This document shows positions 8,386-10,391 of a stretch of DNA of 10,391 nt, in pieces. Location: contig JAJYMF010000309.1 of NCBI GenBank assembly GCA_021787175.1, positions 1 to 10,391 on the forward strand, in the 5' to 3' direction. The stretch comes from Pseudomonadota bacterium (GTDB lineage: Bacteria; Pseudomonadota; Gammaproteobacteria; Xanthomonadales; Rhodanobacteraceae). Under the pieces are notes generated by a model that worked only from the letters and a program-made list of their open reading frames with translations, was not told the origin of the DNA and did not search any database. A program made the translations under genes and the position numbers. Position 1 is the first letter of the stretch. The number at the start of each line of letters is the position of its first letter.

Positions 8386-10103
8386 TGCCGACGCTGACCT
8401 TGCGACGACGCCTGCTGCCATCGGTGACGTCAGCGTGGCCACCCGGCGTGCCCGCGGCCCTGCAGCGCGTGTATGCCGCGCGCGGCATCACCGACGCGGC
8501 CGATGTCGAACATCGTCTGACCCGTCTGCTGCCGCCGCAGGCGCTGGGCGGACTCGACGTGGCGGTGGCGCTGCTCGCCGACGCCGTCGCGGCGGATGCC
8601 GACATCCTGATCGCCGGCGATTACGACTGCGATGGCGCCACCGGCGTCGCGGTCGGCGTGCGCGGTCTGCAGCTGCTGGGCGCGCGCCGCGTGCGCTACG
8701 CGGTGCCGCACCGCCGGGTGCACGGCTACGGCCTGACGCCGGCGCTGGTCGCCAGCCTGGCGCCGCTGCCGGACCTGATCGTCACCGTCGACAACGGCAT
8801 CGCCAGTCATGCCGGCATCATGGCGGCGCGCGCGGGCGGTGCGCGCGTGATCGTCACCGACCATCACCTGCCGGGACCGACGCTCCCCGCCGCCGATGCG
8901 ATCGTCAATCCGAACCTGCCGGACGATGCCTTTCCCAGCAAGGCGCTGGCCGGCGTCGGTGTGATGTTCTACCTGCTGCTGGCGCTGCGCGCCGCGTTGC
9001 GCGAACGCGGCGCCTGGGCGGGGCAGGGTGAGCCCGATCTGGCCGAACTGCTCGATCGGGTGGCGCTGGGCACGGTCGCCGACCTGGTGCCGCTGGACTA
9101 CAACAACCGCGTGCTGGTCGAGTCCGGCCTCAGGCGCATCCGCGGCGGACGCGCCTGCGCCGGCATCAACGCACTGATCGAGGTCGCCGGACGCCGTGCG
9201 GCGACGCTGACCGCGACCGACCTCGGCTTCGCGCTGGCGCCGCGAATCAATGCCGCCGGGCGCATGGAGGACATGCGCCTCGGCATCGAATGCCTGCTCA
9301 GCGACGACCCCGACGCCGCTCGCGCGCAGGCCGCCCGCCTGCAGGCGATCAACGCCGAGCGCCGCGAGGTGCAGGCGCTGATGGTGGCGGACGCGCAAGT
9401 GATGACGGCGGTCGACGCGATCGGCGACGGCATTCCGGGCGTTGGCGTTGCTCTCTTCGACCCCGCCTGGCACGCCGGCGTGGTCGGCCTCGTCGCGGCG
9501 AAGCTCAAGGAGTCGCTGCATCGCCCGGTGGTCGCGTTTGCGCCGGCCGGCGACGGCAGCGACGAACTGCGCGGCTCGGCGCGCTCGATTCCCGGCTTCC
9601 ACGTGCGCGATGCGCTGGCGGCGGTGGACGCGCAGCATCCCGGCCTGATCCTGCGCTTCGGCGGTCACGCGATGGCCGCGGGTCTGAGCCTGCGCGCAGC
9701 CGACTTCGCGCGCTTTGCGCAGGCCTTCGACGCCGTGGCGCGCGGCCTGCTGAGCGACGAGGCGCTGCAGCCCGTGCTGTGGACCGACGGCGGCTTGCAG
9801 GACGGCGAATTCAACCTGGAGCTGGCGCGCGCGCTGCGCGACGCCGGCCCGTGGGGGCAGGGCTTTCCCGAGCCGCTGTTCGACAACGTGTTCGAACGGG
9901 TGGCCTGGCGTCCGCTGGGCGAGGGCCACTGGCGGCTGACGCTGCGCGCGACGAACGGCGGCGGCACGCTCGAGGCGGTGATGTTCAACGCCGGCCCCGC
10001 CGCGCCACCCGCGCGCCTGCGCGCGGCCTACCAGCTCGGCGTCAACGAATGGCAGGGGCGCGAACGGCTGCAGCTGCTGCTGCGGCATGTCGAGCCGGTC
10101 TAG
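8385..10103 (+). CDS. recJ: Single-stranded-DNA-specific exonuclease RecJ
   Basis: RecJ degrades single-stranded DNA 5' to 3' in RecF-pathway recombination, mismatch repair and base excision. The protein has 572 residues (E. coli 577). DHH-superfamily motifs appear in order: DYDCDGATG (79-87), VTVDNG (Asp136), TDHH (Asp159-His160-His161) and GTVADLVPL (Asp233), which together bind the catalytic metals. The DHHA1 domain follows with RFGGHAMAAG (GGH at 426-428), and a C-terminal OB-like region ends near HVEPV. I chose the ATG at 8385, which overlaps the rpfE stop as TGATG and gives MPTLTLRRRLLPS. The longer open frame upstream lies inside rpfE and reads as Arg/Ala-rich shadow sequence. No strong Shine-Dalgarno is present, so translation probably depends on the preceding gene. 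Confidence 0.96.
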   Translation: MPTLTLRRRLLPSVTSAWPPGVPAALQRVYAARGITDAADVEHRLTRLLPPQALGGLDVAVALLADAVAADADILIAGDYDCDGATGVAVGVRGLQLLGARRVRYAVPHRRVHGYGLTPALVASLAPLPDLIVTVDNGIASHAGIMAARAGGARVIVTDHHLPGPTLPAADAIVNPNLPDDAFPSKALAGVGVMFYLLLALRAALRERGAWAGQGEPDLAELLDRVALGTVADLVPLDYNNRVLVESGLRRIRGGRACAGINALIEVAGRRAATLTATDLGFALAPRINAAGRMEDMRLGIECLLSDDPDAARAQAARLQAINAERREVQALMVADAQVMTAVDAIGDGIPGVGVALFDPAWHAGVVGLVAAKLKESLHRPVVAFAPAGDGSDELRGSARSIPGFHVRDALAAVDAQHPGLILRFGGHAMAAGLSLRAADFARFAQAFDAVARGLLSDEALQPVLWTDGGLQDGEFNLELARALRDAGPWGQGFPEPLFDNVFERVAWRPLGEGHWRLTLRATNGGGTLEAVMFNAGPAAPPARLRAAYQLGVNEWQGRERLQLLLRHVEPV

Positions 10104-10128
10104 TGGTCAGCCGGTCCGTGTTCGCCTT

Positions 10129-10137
10129 TGCTATGCT
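10129..10137 (+). promoter_or_regulatory. Candidate extended -10 promoter of prfB
   Basis: TGCTATGCT gives an extended -10 element (TG, one base, TATGCT; 4 of 6 to TATAAT) in the 64-base spacer between recJ and prfB. No good -35 box lies at 16-18 bases upstream, which extended -10 promoters can tolerate. Transcription would start near 10144, leaving a leader of roughly 24 bases without an obvious Shine-Dalgarno. No intrinsic terminator is visible after recJ, so read-through into prfB is also possible. Confidence 0.4.
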
Positions 10138-10167
10138 CTCGCTCTTTGATTGCCGACCCTTGCCGCC

Positions 10168-10391
10168 ATGATCGAGACCAACCCCATCCAGACGCAGATC
10201 GCGGATCTTTCGGCCCGGGTCGCCGCGCTACGGGGGTATCTTTGACTACGAGGCCAAGCGTGAACGCCTCGAGGAAGTCACCCGCGAACTGGAGCATCCC
10301 AAGGTCTGGGACGATCCGGCGCGCGCCCAGGAACTGGGGCGCGAGCGCGCCCGGCTGGAGCAGATCGTCGGCGAGATCGGCGGGCTGACCC
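10168..10391 (+). CDS. prfB: Peptide chain release factor 2 (5' part, programmed +1 frameshift)
   Basis: RF2 recognises UGA and UAA and triggers peptide release on the ribosome. Frame 0 starts at ATG 10168 (MIETNPIQTQIADLSARVAALRGYL, shown here as MIETNPIQ through RGYL) and stops after 25 codons at TGA 10243-10245. Shifting +1 after CTT (10240-10242) continues from GAC at 10244 as DYEAKRERLEEVTRELEHP and then WDDPARAQELGRERARLEQ, a close match to the RF2 N-terminal domain. The stop is at codon 26, as in E. coli. The gene runs off the window, so the SPF anticodon-mimic and GGQ motifs are not seen. The shift is autoregulatory: low RF2 slows reading of the UGA and favours the +1 frame. It should be annotated as one ribosomal-slippage CDS, not as two genes or a pseudogene. 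Confidence 0.96.
10231..10246 (+). promoter_or_regulatory. prfB +1 programmed frameshift signal
   Basis: CGG GGG TAT CTT TGA C is read in frame 0. The GGGGG run (10232-10236) acts as an internal Shine-Dalgarno just upstream of the slippery CTT, and the in-frame UGA is followed by C, the weak termination context known from E. coli. E. coli has AGGGGG at this place, so the leading A is replaced by C here. Peptidyl-tRNA on CUU re-pairs with UUU and decoding resumes at GAC. Confidence 0.93.

Noticed and set aside
5533..8442. 969-codon minus-strand frame opposite yheS and rpfE
   Set aside because: Gln/Arg/Ala/Gly-rich composition without motifs, and it lies opposite two clear coding genes.
8430..10088. 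552-codon minus-strand frame opposite recJ
   Set aside because: It is a shadow of recJ with low-complexity His/Arg/Ala/Gln text and no start context or family match.
10093..10116. Direct repeat AGCCGGTC (10093-10100 and 10109-10116) around the recJ stop
   Set aside because: Only two 8-base copies in GC-rich DNA, with no further structure. Chance is a sufficient explanation.
10104..10167. Intrinsic terminator between recJ and prfB
   Set aside because: No stable GC stem followed by a T-run is present in the 64-base spacer.
10168..10245. prfB as a pseudogene because of the early TGA
   Set aside because: The CTT-TGA-C context at codon 26 and the clear continuation in the +1 frame are the standard RF2 programmed frameshift.

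Overview
The window is a high-GC (about 70% by eye) chromosomal housekeeping segment. Its gene order, carA - [small PD-(D/E)XK gene] - carB - greA - ABC-F ATPase - rpfE-type gene - recJ - prfB, is what I associate with Lysobacterales (Xanthomonadales; Xanthomonadaceae or Rhodanobacteraceae) in the Gammaproteobacteria. The link of an RpfE-type gene to recJ and prfB points there most specifically. The species cannot be named from sequence alone. All genes read on the + strand and there is almost no spare DNA between them.

Layout. Bases 1-271 are non-coding. They hold an AT-richer imperfect hairpin (21-63), a 10-bp palindrome (130-139), a plausible sigma70 promoter (159-187) and the carA ribosome binding site. 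carA (272-1435) and carB (1842-5069) encode the two subunits of carbamoyl-phosphate synthetase. They are split by a roughly 400-bp lower-GC segment that carries a GxxExxY-family gene (1437-1802) flanked by inverted copies of a CGCGAAGGACGC-type repeat. carB overlaps greA (5066-5542) by 4 nt, and greA overlaps a YheS-like ABC-F gene (5539-7440) by 4 nt. After a 30-nt gap comes an RpfE-type gene (7471-8385), which overlaps recJ (8385-10103) by 1 nt. A 64-nt spacer with a candidate promoter leads to prfB, which is cut by the window end and contains the classic +1 programmed frameshift site at codon 26.

How the genes fit together. CarAB supplies carbamoyl phosphate for pyrimidine and arginine synthesis. 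GreA rescues backtracked RNA polymerase, YheS is a ribosome-associated ABC-F ATPase, RecJ is a 5'-3' single-strand DNA exonuclease and RF2 terminates translation at UGA/UAA. The grouping is conserved housekeeping synteny, not one pathway.

Most of the window is ordinary. The parts worth a second look are the cassette-like insertion inside carAB, with its repeat-derived CarA tail, probable internal deletion and a carB start without a Shine-Dalgarno; the upstream hairpin; a possible leaderless promoter for the rpfE-type gene; and the slightly variant prfB recoding signal. I found no phage, CRISPR, tRNA, rRNA or defence island, and no convincing new multi-gene system.
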